DNA from: Sergeia podlipaevii
Lineage: Eukaryota; Euglenozoa; Kinetoplastea; Trypanosomatida; Trypanosomatidae
Assembly: GCA_030849805.1 (NCBI GenBank)
Contig: JASANZ010002265.1
Location: forward strand, 62,001 to 126,000
Direction of reading: 5' to 3'
Length of the DNA: 64,000 nucleotides
This document shows positions 54,650 to 62,946 of the stretch, piece by piece; position 1 is the first letter of the stretch; each line of letters starts with the position of its first letter. Made by a program: the position numbers and the translations under genes. Below the pieces are notes generated by a model. That model was not told where the DNA came from and did not search any database. It saw only the letters and a list, made by a program, of their open reading frames with translations.

Positions 54650-55741
54650 TTGTAGAAAGTAAGTGAGTATAATAGAAGAGCGAAAAACTATTTTATTATT
54701 CTTAGATATATATGTATATTCTTTTTGCTTCTCTTTAAAGGTGTGAACTCAATTTGGCAATACGCGGGAAATATTGAGTGTATTTAGCAAAAACAAAAAA
54801 AGGGGGGGTGAGGAAAAACGCAATTTTGATGTTTAAAAAAAAAAAAAAAAAGAACAGCACTGGAGGAACAATGTATAAAACTAAGTGTACTCACGCACAC
54901 ACGAACGCACAGAAGTGAACAACGATTGAAACACGGTTGTTGCTCGTAATAATTATAATAATAAATAATAGTAAGGATAGTGACTACTATCCACTCAGCA
55001 CCGCAGATGAGTTGAAGTTACAATTTTTGTGTGCTTTTCACCGATTTGCAATCAGTAGAGCAATGGCTGAAATTGATTTCCCATTCATTTTCCTCAGCAT
55101 GTTCATCATTTAACGAAGAGAAAACAAGAAAAAGAGAAAGAAAATTTATAAAATGAAAAGTTGAGTGTCAACTCGCTTTTTTCATCCACATAAAAAGAGA
55201 AAAAAAAAATCAAAACGACAAAAGAAAGTACAGAAAAAGATACATACATAAATTTAACATGCATATGTAGCCCTCCTTTTTGGGGTTTCAAGATTGGTAC
55301 TCTTTGTGCATATAACAACCTTCATTTACGAACACACTCACCAAAACCATCCGCACTCGCTTGTTATTGCTTTCCTTTGAAAGAAAAAAATAAAATGCAA
55401 AAAAAAAAAAGAAGAAAAAAGTGTATTGTCATTCGCCACTTTGATTTTCACTTTTGCGCCATGATTGGCACCAACAGCGGTACCTGTTTGATGTCACTAC
55501 TGGAAATACGCATGTACAAACATACATACACGCATGGTATGGAAACTGCTGTCGACCTCACTAGGTAGGATAGACAGTCAAATCAACAACAACAGTCACA
55601 AACTTGAGCTCTGATGAGCAAGAAATAAAAGAGAAAGAGCTTTTATTATTGTAGACACACAGGCGAAAGAGTTCTGTGAGACGTGGCGTGGGCACAGACA
55701 GCAAAAACATTCCCCTTGGGGCACGTCCCTCCCACCCACCC

Positions 55742-55802
55742 CCCTCTTTCACGTCACCTGCGTGTCTTCTTNCCCTCTTTCACGTCACCTGCGTGTCTTC
55801 TT
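55742..55802. repeat. Perfect 30-bp direct repeat flanking a single N
   Basis: Bases 55742-55771 and 55773-55802 are identical and separated only by the N at 55772. This looks like two contig ends that overlap but were joined through a gap character, so one copy is probably artificial. The second copy holds the stop codon of the 55785-56510 frame. Confidence 0.85.
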
Positions 55803-56510
55803 TTTCTGATCCTTCATAAACTGATCCATAAAGTGACTCTCTTGTGCAAAGAGAGCATCTGCGCTCAACTTATCAATGTCACGGCGACGCAGCGGTGCAG
55901 AAAGAAATGGCACATTCGTCGGCGATGAAGCGGTTGCTTCGCATGCCTGCTGCTGCTGCTGCTGCTGTTGAGTATCCGCTGTTGCTCTTCGTGGACGAGG
56001 CCGCATTACTCCGGCAAGACTCTCAAACGGGGTGGTGCGAAGCGTCTTGGCCTGCGTCGCCTGCATGTACCGGGGCACCGACTTGCGTGGTGGTATCGAT
56101 TGCCGCTGCGGCGGAGATGGTGACACGCTATCCTCCCTACCCTCCTGTCTTGGCTCTGGCTCCCGTTCAGCTTCTGACCTCCCTGGCGGCTGTAAAGATA
56201 GCTTCTGCTGCTGCTGCTGCTGCTGCTGGTGAGAGGGATGAGAGTTTAAGTCTGTTTCAGTGTGAGGAGTAATGCTGTCTGTGGGACCGTCCAGCTCTGC
56301 GCTGCAGAGTCCAGTGTGCGTAGACTTCTGTTCCTTCACACCGCGCTCCACGCTGAGGCCAGCACCATCCTGGCGCGGCACACGTGGTGAAGCGGTGTCT
56401 GGCTTTGAAGTAGGAAGGCCTTCCTGGCGCTGAGTTGCAGAGTACGGGTCAGGTGAGAAAGCATCGGCGTTGTCCGTTGTCGGGTCAAACTGCTCCACTA
56501 CCACATCCAT
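55785..56510 (-). CDS. Gln/Pro/Ser-rich frame, own gene or frameshifted end of the J-domain gene
   Basis: From the first ATG (56508-56510) this frame encodes 241 residues. The same frame is open further upstream to a stop near 56625. It is low complexity: two poly-Gln runs from CAG repeats (about 56206-56229 and 55945-55968 in plus coordinates), many Pro and Ser, and then a more ordered end (FLSAPLRRRDIDKLSADALFAQESHFMDQFMKDQKKKTRR). Its ATG overlaps the stop of the J-domain frame by one base (TGATG), leaving no spacer for polyadenylation and trans-splicing, which is abnormal for trypanosomatid neighbours. The simplest reading is one gene with a frameshift (error or real) between about 56575 and 56625. 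Alternatively, a tract CTTCCGCTCCTTTCCCTTCTTCTAAC ending in CTAG near 56520 could be an acceptor for a separate gene. Confidence 0.55.
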   Translation of the reverse strand: MDVVVEQFDPTTDNADAFSPDPYSATQRQEGLPTSKPDTASPRVPRQDGAGLSVERGVKEQKSTHTGLCSAELDGPTDSITPHTETDLNSHPSHQQQQQQQQKLSLQPPGRSEAEREPEPRQEGREDSVSPSPPQRQSIPPRKSVPRYMQATQAKTLRTTPFESLAGVMRPRPRRATADTQQQQQQQQACEATASSPTNVPFLSAPLRRRDIDKLSADALFAQESHFMDQFMKDQKKKTRR

Positions 56511-57877
56511 CAGTTCCGTCCTAGACGATGATGATGATGATAAGTTAGAAGAAGGGAAAGGAGCGGAAGGCACTGGAAGGAATGTGGGGGTGCCGCCGAG
56601 GGTGGCATTGAGAACACGTGAAGAGGCTCACTGGGAGACTCAAACGGAAAAGATATGCTTTCAGGCCACGCGTCCCCAATAGGCGCATATGGGGCTTCAC
56701 GCGGCTGCGCACTCGTGTGACGCTCTTGCGTGTTGACCGCTTCCATATGGGGCGGCGATGGTCCACTGCGGGCGTCCACTCTTTCCGCTTCCGGCAGGCG
56801 GTGCTCGTGCACCTCCTCAAGTATAAATTCCACCGTCTCGTCTTCGGCATCGTTGTCATTGGCAACATGCAGTCCAGACTGTGGTCTGGTGACGCTATTG
56901 CCGACGACGCTGGAAGCAGAGCAGCTCTGCTCCTTCGCTACACTAGAAGGTTGTACAGACACAGGATACGAAGAGGCAGCATCTGCGGGTGCACCTGCAG
57001 CAGCACCACCGCCACAAGCCCCAGGCCCACCACCCCACTGCTCTGGCACTGCCTCTGTGACCGAGCCTGAATTCCTGCAGAGATGTTCATCTCTTAGTGC
57101 ACTGAAGCTCACACCTCTATTCACGTAAAAGGCAGAGGCGGAAAGTGTGCCGTGGAGATCTAGAAAGTCGCTATAGAGATAGTGGGAAAGCTCTTCACGC
57201 TCACGTTCCTCTTGCTCTACCAGTTCGTGCAGTCGCAGTGCAATCAGCTTCAGCTTCTCCTTGCGTCGCAGTTCGGCCTTCATGCGCTCCGCGATGTTAG
57301 CGCTCTTGCCACCATCGCCATCATTCTTCCTACGTGGAGCAGGAGGCAAGTGTACCCGTCCCCCATTTATGTTAGCGCGAAACAGCACCACGACACTTGA
57401 CATTGCAAACGTGCTACCACGCTCACACATGCGTGACGCATAAGACAGACCATCACGGCACCAGTATAGAAAGTTATCCGCCGCGAGACCTATAAAACAG
57501 CCCTGTTGTTGGTTAAAGCTGATGATGTCGCCATAGCTGAGCCCACAGTGCACCTTATCCGGCGAGCTCTCGAAGGTATACATGGTGTCATTTGCAAGAC
57601 GGTATATCACCGGACGTGACACAGTATTGTCGAATGGTGGTGGCTGCACAAAACCTCGCAGCTTCTCTCTCTTTTTGCCTAGTTGCCCATCATACTCTGC
57701 GCGGGACTGCCCATCGCCAAGCACTTCATAGGCCTTTTGAATTTCTTGAAAGCGTTGTCTAGCTTCTTCGGTGCCGCCACACTTGTCTGGGTGTGTGCGG
57801 AGAGCGAGTTGGCGGTAGGAAGTTTTAATCTCATCCTGTGTCGCCTTACGCGACACGCTCAACACCTTGTAATACAT
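56510..57877 (-). CDS. J-domain (DnaJ-type) co-chaperone
   Basis: A protein of 455 residues from the ATG at 57875-57877; upstream in-frame sequence to a TTG at 57961 crosses the pyrimidine tract and the acceptor AG near 57897 and is excluded. The J-domain is at residues 1-70: MYYKVLSVSRKATQDEIKTSYRQLALRTHPDKCGG, with HPD at 29-31, then FQEIQKAYEVLGDGQSRAEYDGQL. J-domains activate Hsp70 ATPases. There is no Gly/Phe region or zinc finger, so it is a type III J-protein. A second ordered region follows (about 85-170: PVIYRLANDTMYTFESSPDKVHCGLSYGDIISF and GCFIGLAADNFLYWCRDGLSYASRM), with strands suggesting a small beta domain. A charged helix is near 190-230. The last 20 residues (including HHHH from a CAT repeat) look like an out-of-frame tail. 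Confidence 0.88.
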   Translation of the reverse strand: MYYKVLSVSRKATQDEIKTSYRQLALRTHPDKCGGTEEARQRFQEIQKAYEVLGDGQSRAEYDGQLGKKREKLRGFVQPPPFDNTVSRPVIYRLANDTMYTFESSPDKVHCGLSYGDIISFNQQQGCFIGLAADNFLYWCRDGLSYASRMCERGSTFAMSSVVVLFRANINGGRVHLPPAPRRKNDGDGGKSANIAERMKAELRRKEKLKLIALRLHELVEQEEREREELSHYLYSDFLDLHGTLSASAFYVNRGVSFSALRDEHLCRNSGSVTEAVPEQWGGGPGACGGGAAAGAPADAASSYPVSVQPSSVAKEQSCSASSVVGNSVTRPQSGLHVANDNDAEDETVEFILEEVHEHRLPEAERVDARSGPSPPHMEAVNTQERHTSAQPREAPYAPIGDAWPESISFPFESPSEPLHVFSMPPSAAPPHSFQCLPLLSLLLTYHHHHRLGRN

Positions 57878-58785
57878 AAGAGCCCCACAGATGAACCTTC
57901 CAGTGCACAAGTACACAAAAATAAAAGTAAGTGGTGGAGTATATAGCAGAAGAGTAATCAAATGAAAAAGAAAAGAAAAAAAGGTAGATGTGGTAATGTT
58001 CTAAGAGTGTTGTTGTTGTTGTTGCCTTAAGTGAGCTATAAATTAGCTGGGTAGACGGAAAATAAAATGAATAGAACTATATGCACGTGTATATATACAT
58101 ATAGCACGTACAGAATCAACCAGCGCTTTGTGTGTTTGTTTAGTTATTTTGGTCACTACTAAACACTTGAAAATACAGCTGCGCACAAAAGCAAGCACAC
58201 ACAAACAAGTGTCGGCGTAGAGTAAATATATATATATAAGGCTCTTACCTGCGACGCCAATTAAAAAAAAAAAAAAATGAAAAGAAATGATGTATAATTT
58301 TCCGCCCCTTATATCTATGAGAAACAGATAGATAAAAATATTAAATTATAAAGCGTGCGTACCTAATTTAAAAACTGAAACAAAAAAAAAGTAGAGAAGT
58401 GCTGAGAAGAAAGACAAACAAACCCTCTGAGCCCTTTCCACTATTGAAAGATCAGAAAACACAAGATAAAAAAAGGCAAATCATAAAAAGGGGTGGAGAA
58501 AAAAATGTTGAATGAACAAATGGAAACGCTGCTGTGCATGCATCTATTAGAAATTCTTCAAGACCCAACCATTGTAACCTCCATGAACGCTTCATTACTT
58601 TTCTTTTCACTATTATCATTGTAATTTTTTTAACTTTTTTTTTTTAGTTTTAGAGAAACAAATGTATGATGTAGAGTTGAATAGATGCGCGTTATATGTA
58701 TACTTCCATGTCACACACAGTAAAGGCGTAAATATAAAACCAGCACAGGCAATATTTATGTCTGGAAGTGTTCTCCCAATTAAAA
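57878..58785. other. Intergenic spacer of about 0.9 kb
   Basis: AT-rich with (GTT)n at about 58009-58024, (TA)n near 58228-58240, and A runs near 58263 and 58382. No gene seen. Confidence 0.7.
57897..57898 (-). promoter_or_regulatory. Predicted spliced-leader acceptor AG for the J-domain gene
   Basis: A long pyrimidine-rich sense stretch (about 57905-57985) precedes CACTGGAAG, the first AG, 19 nt upstream of the ATG at 57877. Confidence 0.5.
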
Positions 58786-60315
58786 TTAGGAAAGGCGTAT
58801 GTTAAACATTCGTGGCTCCTGCACATCCACATCTTCATCATCATCATCACCACTCTCAAGACCACCAAATTGCAGCGACGGCATCTTCACACGCTGAATC
58901 GCATCAGCACCTCGCGTCTCGGTCAAAAATGTAGACACTTTCTGAATCCATAGCATACGCCCTACCTCATCGTCCTGGGCATCACCAGAAAATTTTAGAT
59001 AGGGATGCTGGAGAGCTTCCTGAATCGGCACTCGTGCGTTTGGGTTAACGCACAGCATCTTGCATAGCAAATCCAGTCCTTCTTTAGGCAAGATGGATTC
59101 AGGGAACTTGTATGGCAGCGTGCCGTGTTCAGCGGCAAAGAGCGGTGCAATCTCACCCTTCCTCCCGCTACTGTTCCTCTCCTCCTCCTCCTCCTCCTCT
59201 TGCTCTTCCTCGTCTTTGTCATCAGAGGAAGCTAACTCTGGTGGCGGTACTGCTGCAGTAGTGTTCTTTGGTGTTTTACCCGCCATAGTGGTACCAAGAA
59301 GCTTGTGGATAGCTCCTACCATGCCAAGCTCACTATTTGCGTTGAACAAATGCTTCTGAAGCACTAGTTCGGCAAAAACAACTCCCAACGCCCAGACATC
59401 TACCGCAGTGGTGTATGTGGCTTCTCCAAGCAAGCCCTCAGGAGGCTGGTAGAGCAGCGTCGTCCGGACCCCAGTCGGTGTGTAGCAACCACGCTCCTCC
59501 TTCTCCTCGTCCCTCGACTTGCTGCTATCATCGCTAGAGTCGCTATTAAAAATAAATCGAGCAGAACCAAAGTCAGAGATCCGTAAGTCGCCCTTCTTGG
59601 TCACAAGAAAGTTACTGAGCTTAATATCTCTGTGCAGGATACCACAGTCAGTGTGCAGAAAGTGAACTACACGCAGCATGCGGCGCAGGAGGTAGCGCAG
59701 CACTGGAGCTTGGCTTAAGATGGGGCATCTGCTGCTACTTGTCCCGGCAACAAGACCACCACGACCACAGAGCGCCTGAAGTCCCAGAGCGTTGGCGCGC
59801 TTCTTGATCGAAATACGGCGCAGATCAACGTCACACAACTCCATCACAAGACACAATTCCTTGTGGGGTGCCTCGACAACATTCAGCAGCTCAATAGGTC
59901 GTGCTGTCTCATCGATAGACGCCAAGGCTAGGTTATTATGATCCAAATACTGCGATGCACACGAATCAGAAGAAGAAGGGGTTGTCCTTTTGCGTTCACG
60001 AAGTTTCTGCGCTACAAAGCGTAGCAGCGTGCTCTCACGCAAAACAGTCTCTGATATCCCATGTCGGCCAAAGTCGTTCCTCTGAGTAAATAATCGCTTG
60101 ACAGCAACGCGTCTGCCGGCGTTGTCACCAATGCGTTCAGAAGCTGCGTAGACAACGCCTTGAGACCCACGCTGCAGCAGCTCCTCCTTGCGTAACGCGT
60201 GTTTGAGAGTGTGTTCACGAGGAACCTCAGTGATGTACGGCACGGGATCACTGTCTCTGCTCTCAGGTACCTCCCACTCACCATCATAAGCGGACCACGT
60301 AGGTGAAGAAAGCAT
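58786..60315 (-). CDS. CDK-like (CMGC) serine/threonine protein kinase
   Basis: A protein of 509 residues with an ATG at 60313-60315. Kinase landmarks: glycine loop QRGSQGVVYAA (48-58, with Gln in place of the usual first Gly), VAVKRL with Lys 73, a C-helix GISETVLRESTLL with Glu 94 in the position of the CDK PSTAIRE helix, HRDIKLSNFL at 228-237 (Asp 230, Lys 232, Asn 235), DFG at 248-250, and an activation segment ending VRTTLLYQPPE (283-293), the CDK-type 'T-L-x-Y-x-x-P-E' with PPE for APE. The active-site residues are present, so it should be catalytic. Two inserts stand out: a Ser/Asp/Glu stretch in the activation loop (about 257-276) and a Glu-rich run (about 364-378) in the C-lobe. It belongs near the cdc2-related kinases (CRKs); the exact member is not decided. 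Confidence 0.92.
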   Translation of the reverse strand: MLSSPTWSAYDGEWEVPESRDSDPVPYITEVPREHTLKHALRKEELLQRGSQGVVYAASERIGDNAGRRVAVKRLFTQRNDFGRHGISETVLRESTLLRFVAQKLRERKRTTPSSSDSCASQYLDHNNLALASIDETARPIELLNVVEAPHKELCLVMELCDVDLRRISIKKRANALGLQALCGRGGLVAGTSSSRCPILSQAPVLRYLLRRMLRVVHFLHTDCGILHRDIKLSNFLVTKKGDLRISDFGSARFIFNSDSSDDSSKSRDEEKEERGCYTPTGVRTTLLYQPPEGLLGEATYTTAVDVWALGVVFAELVLQKHLFNANSELGMVGAIHKLLGTTMAGKTPKNTTAAVPPPELASSDDKDEEEQEEEEEEERNSSGRKGEIAPLFAAEHGTLPYKFPESILPKEGLDLLCKMLCVNPNARVPIQEALQHPYLKFSGDAQDDEVGRMLWIQKVSTFLTETRGADAIQRVKMPSLQFGGLESGDDDDEDVDVQEPRMFNIRLS

Positions 60316-61450
60316 TCACGCAATCTTTCAAAACCGTGAACTTTCTTTTTTCTTTTTTTGCTGTTGCTCCTCGCGATAAAGTAAAAGAAAAAAAAACTTC
60401 CACCTAAGGCTTCAATGTGTACTGCAAGCACACACACACACTCTGCAAAAGCAGAAGGAAAATAAAGAAAAAAGAAAACCACAAGAAAATGAGAGAGAGA
60501 GATAGTAAAGCAAAAGAGCTGGTGCACAAAGCAGAACTGAAAACTCCACATAGACAAAAGTATAACCTGCCGAAGTACAATAATGTAAATGAGAAAACAT
60601 CCAGGTTCCATCCTTCGCGCCTCTCAAGCGCCATCGTAATAGTAAAGAAGAAGAAGCAGCAGCAGTGTTGACCACTAGATCATCACCAGTTTCTTTTGCT
60701 TTCGACACATGAAAGGAGATGGGAACCCACATAACAACAGCACAATTTGTTCATACACCACATACATCCAAAAAAAAAAAGAAAAAAAAAGCAAGAAGAA
60801 AAAATGAAATATCAAACCAACCATTAGCGTTGTGGCTATGTCAACAATTTTGAAAGAAAAAAACAAAAGCAGCAATTGAGCCACCCATAACTTCCCCAAA
60901 GTTGACCTCAACTCCAACGTAGCGTCCTCCCGGCTACCAGCCTTCCCTATTTTTTAGTTTTCTTTTCTTGTAGCTGTGCAAGGGCATCCCTATATTGCAC
61001 ACCCATGTTTCTCTTCCTTTTTGGAGAAACGACGGAAAGAACGGCGTCCCCTATCCAACATGCACGCACACACAAAAGTAAGTAAAAAAGCGAAAATACG
61101 CATCGTACACAATAGGCAAATTTATGCATATGCATATGTCTCACACTCACGCCCGCTGCTTTGGTTGTTTGCTTTCATTTTCTCTTCTTGCCCGTTTCCA
61201 TCCCTCTTCAGTTTTCTTCTATGAAAAACCACTCATAATGACCATGCACACGTACACAAAAAAAAAAAGAAAAAAACACGAACAACGCATTTACATTGCT
61301 CGTCTCTACATACGCATCCAAAAAAAAAAAAAATGCACCATTTCGCTACAAACCAGAAAAAAAAAAGAAATAATAGTAATAAATAACGCAACATCCCTAT
61401 TGCTACAGGTAAAGAGGAAGGAAAATGAACTCTGGCGCTTGACCTCTACT
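60316..61450. other. Intergenic spacer of about 1.1 kb
   Basis: AT-rich with A runs near 60768, 60780, 61258 and 61318. A possible kinase acceptor AG is near 60370. A very short frame with a splice-like leader lies near 60950-61008 and is treated as a finding only. Confidence 0.65.
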
Positions 61451-62725
61451 CTACTCGTGCTGGAAATGCTGGTTGGTACGGAAGTCCTGATAAATGGTGA
61501 ACAAGACGTGCAGCGAGTCGATGAGGGAATTGTAGGTGGGTATGTCAGCGATTGCGCAAAGCGTGCGCACGTACTGATCCATATCCAGGTCAATGTGGGA
61601 CGGTGGGAACTGGACATCAGAATTCAGCATCGTCTCGAACTCTTCAGGCCACAATTGCATCAGCGTCTCAATCTCGGGCATAGGCCTCTGGTAGTTGACG
61701 GTGGGTAGAGCCTTTTTGTAGTGCACCTTTTTCACATCAGCAATCCAGCGGTCAATCACCTCTGGGCGGTTCGCGGCGTCCTCGAAAGAGTCCACCACTT
61801 GTGCTGAAGACCCCGCACCGTGCACGTTGGTTGCACGGAGCTCTAGCTGCACCACAGCAGGGTTGGACTGCGGAATCGTTGGTTCGTCGATCACGTACAG
61901 ACCCAATCCATCAGGGCGACCATCAGGACGTGGGACCTTCACGAATGGATCGAGGTCCCCCACGGCAGGGATGTAATCAGGGATAAAGGGGCGAAGCTTG
62001 GCGGGCAGTTCAGCCACAAAAGGCCGATAATCCCCGATGAGCTTGAAGAGATCCTTCATCTCGTAGCTTGCAGATTCGTTCACCTTTTCGTACTTGGCAG
62101 AGTTATACTCAAGGCTCGTCAGCACCGGCTGATTTGACTGGCCACCAACCGCTTCACCAATATCATCGGGCCTCTGGCCAGCAATGTTGCGCATCTGGTA
62201 GTTGGTCTCGTCTTCTTCATCGCTTTCCGACTCTGCAGACTCCTCCTCGTCATCCAGTGCCATCGACTGAGCCGCTGTGTTCGTCGCCTCACTAGACTCT
62301 ACAGGAATCCTCTCGTCATGAGAAGAGTTCTCCACCACAGTGCCCACTCTGCGTGACTCGGGCATTGCCCGTGGGGTAGGAATGACATCTGAATTGTGTA
62401 CTGGCAGACGCTCGTCGTTTGGGTTGTTCGGCAGAAGCTCTCCGCCGCCAACAGCGCCACTGCCGGAACCGAGCGAGGTGGCTGGGTTGCGACCTCCCTG
62501 TGGAGGAGTACAAATATTTCGGTCATCCTCCACGTGGAACATCTCATCGTTGGGGTTGTTTTCTATGACTGTGCCTTTGGCAGCAGCGATATTGATCGCA
62601 CCAACAGGAGCAACAGGAGTACGGGACCCACTGCTGGATTCCTCCTCGTTGGTAGACATTGAGGTGTTGTTGGAGTTATTCTCTGAGGAGGAGGGCTCAC
62701 GGCTATCACCCAGTCGGTTAGACAT
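61451..62725 (-). CDS. IFT46: Intraflagellar transport protein IFT46
   Basis: A protein of 424 residues with an ATG at 62723-62725. IFT46 is a core subunit of the IFT-B train that carries axonemal cargo into the flagellum; in other organisms it binds IFT52 through its C-terminal part. The conserved core is residues about 222-424: MKDLFKLIGDYRPFVAELPAKLRPFIPDYIPAVGDLD, then KVPRPDGRPDGLGLYVIDEP at 263-282, VNYQRPMPEIETLMQLWPEEFE and LCAIADIPTYNSLIDSLHVLF, ending QHFQHE. These are family signatures. The N-terminal 200 residues are Ser/Asn/Glu-rich and disordered, as in other IFT46 proteins, but here contain three degenerate copies of a 24-residue unit around NNPNDE. An acceptor AG near 62753 gives a 27-nt 5' UTR. 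Confidence 0.96.
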   Translation of the reverse strand: MSNRLGDSREPSSSENNSNNTSMSTNEEESSSGSRTPVAPVGAINIAAAKGTVIENNPNDEMFHVEDDRNICTPPQGGRNPATSLGSGSGAVGGGELLPNNPNDERLPVHNSDVIPTPRAMPESRRVGTVVENSSHDERIPVESSEATNTAAQSMALDDEEESAESESDEEDETNYQMRNIAGQRPDDIGEAVGGQSNQPVLTSLEYNSAKYEKVNESASYEMKDLFKLIGDYRPFVAELPAKLRPFIPDYIPAVGDLDPFVKVPRPDGRPDGLGLYVIDEPTIPQSNPAVVQLELRATNVHGAGSSAQVVDSFEDAANRPEVIDRWIADVKKVHYKKALPTVNYQRPMPEIETLMQLWPEEFETMLNSDVQFPPSHIDLDMDQYVRTLCAIADIPTYNSLIDSLHVLFTIYQDFRTNQHFQHE

Positions 62726-62752
62726 ATTCCTTCTTCTCTCTGCTGTTGTTGA

Positions 62753-62754
62753 CT
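62753..62754 (-). promoter_or_regulatory. Predicted spliced-leader acceptor AG for IFT46
   Basis: A run of about 16 T on the sense strand ends in TTAAG, 27 nt before the ATG at 62725. It is the clearest splice signal in the window. Confidence 0.55.
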
Positions 62755-62907
62755 TAAAAAAAAAAAAAAAAGATTTCTCACTACCCCACGTAAATATCTA
62801 CACTGGAAACAGCTTGAGTAGTGGATTTTTATTATTTTTTAATTATTTATTGTTTGTTTGTTTGTTCAATGAGAACAAAAGAAAGAGAAGAAAAGGTTAA
62901 TCGTAAA

Positions 62908-62911
62908 GAGA

Positions 62912-62944
<33 letters not shown>
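62908..62944. repeat. (GA)n microsatellite
   Basis: A nearly pure GA tract with an AA interruption; its complement is a CT tract on the transcribed strand upstream of IFT46. Confidence 0.85.

Positions 62945-62946
<2 letters not shown>

Larger units (their letters stand above)
54564..55784. other. Spacer of about 1.2 kb holding the TGT 5' UTR hairpin and an assembly join
   Basis: Contains the hairpin at 54612-54648, long A runs near 54835-54851 and 55399, and the 30-bp duplication around the N at 55772. No supported gene. The 3' UTR of the 55785-56510 frame should lie here. Confidence 0.7.

Noticed and set aside
55944..56229. CTG/CAG runs as an expanded non-coding repeat
   Set aside because: They lie in an open frame and encode short Gln runs of about eight residues, common in low-complexity proteins.
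57878..57961. Longer N-terminus for the J-domain protein
   Set aside because: It would need a TTG start and would translate through the pyrimidine tract and predicted splice acceptor.
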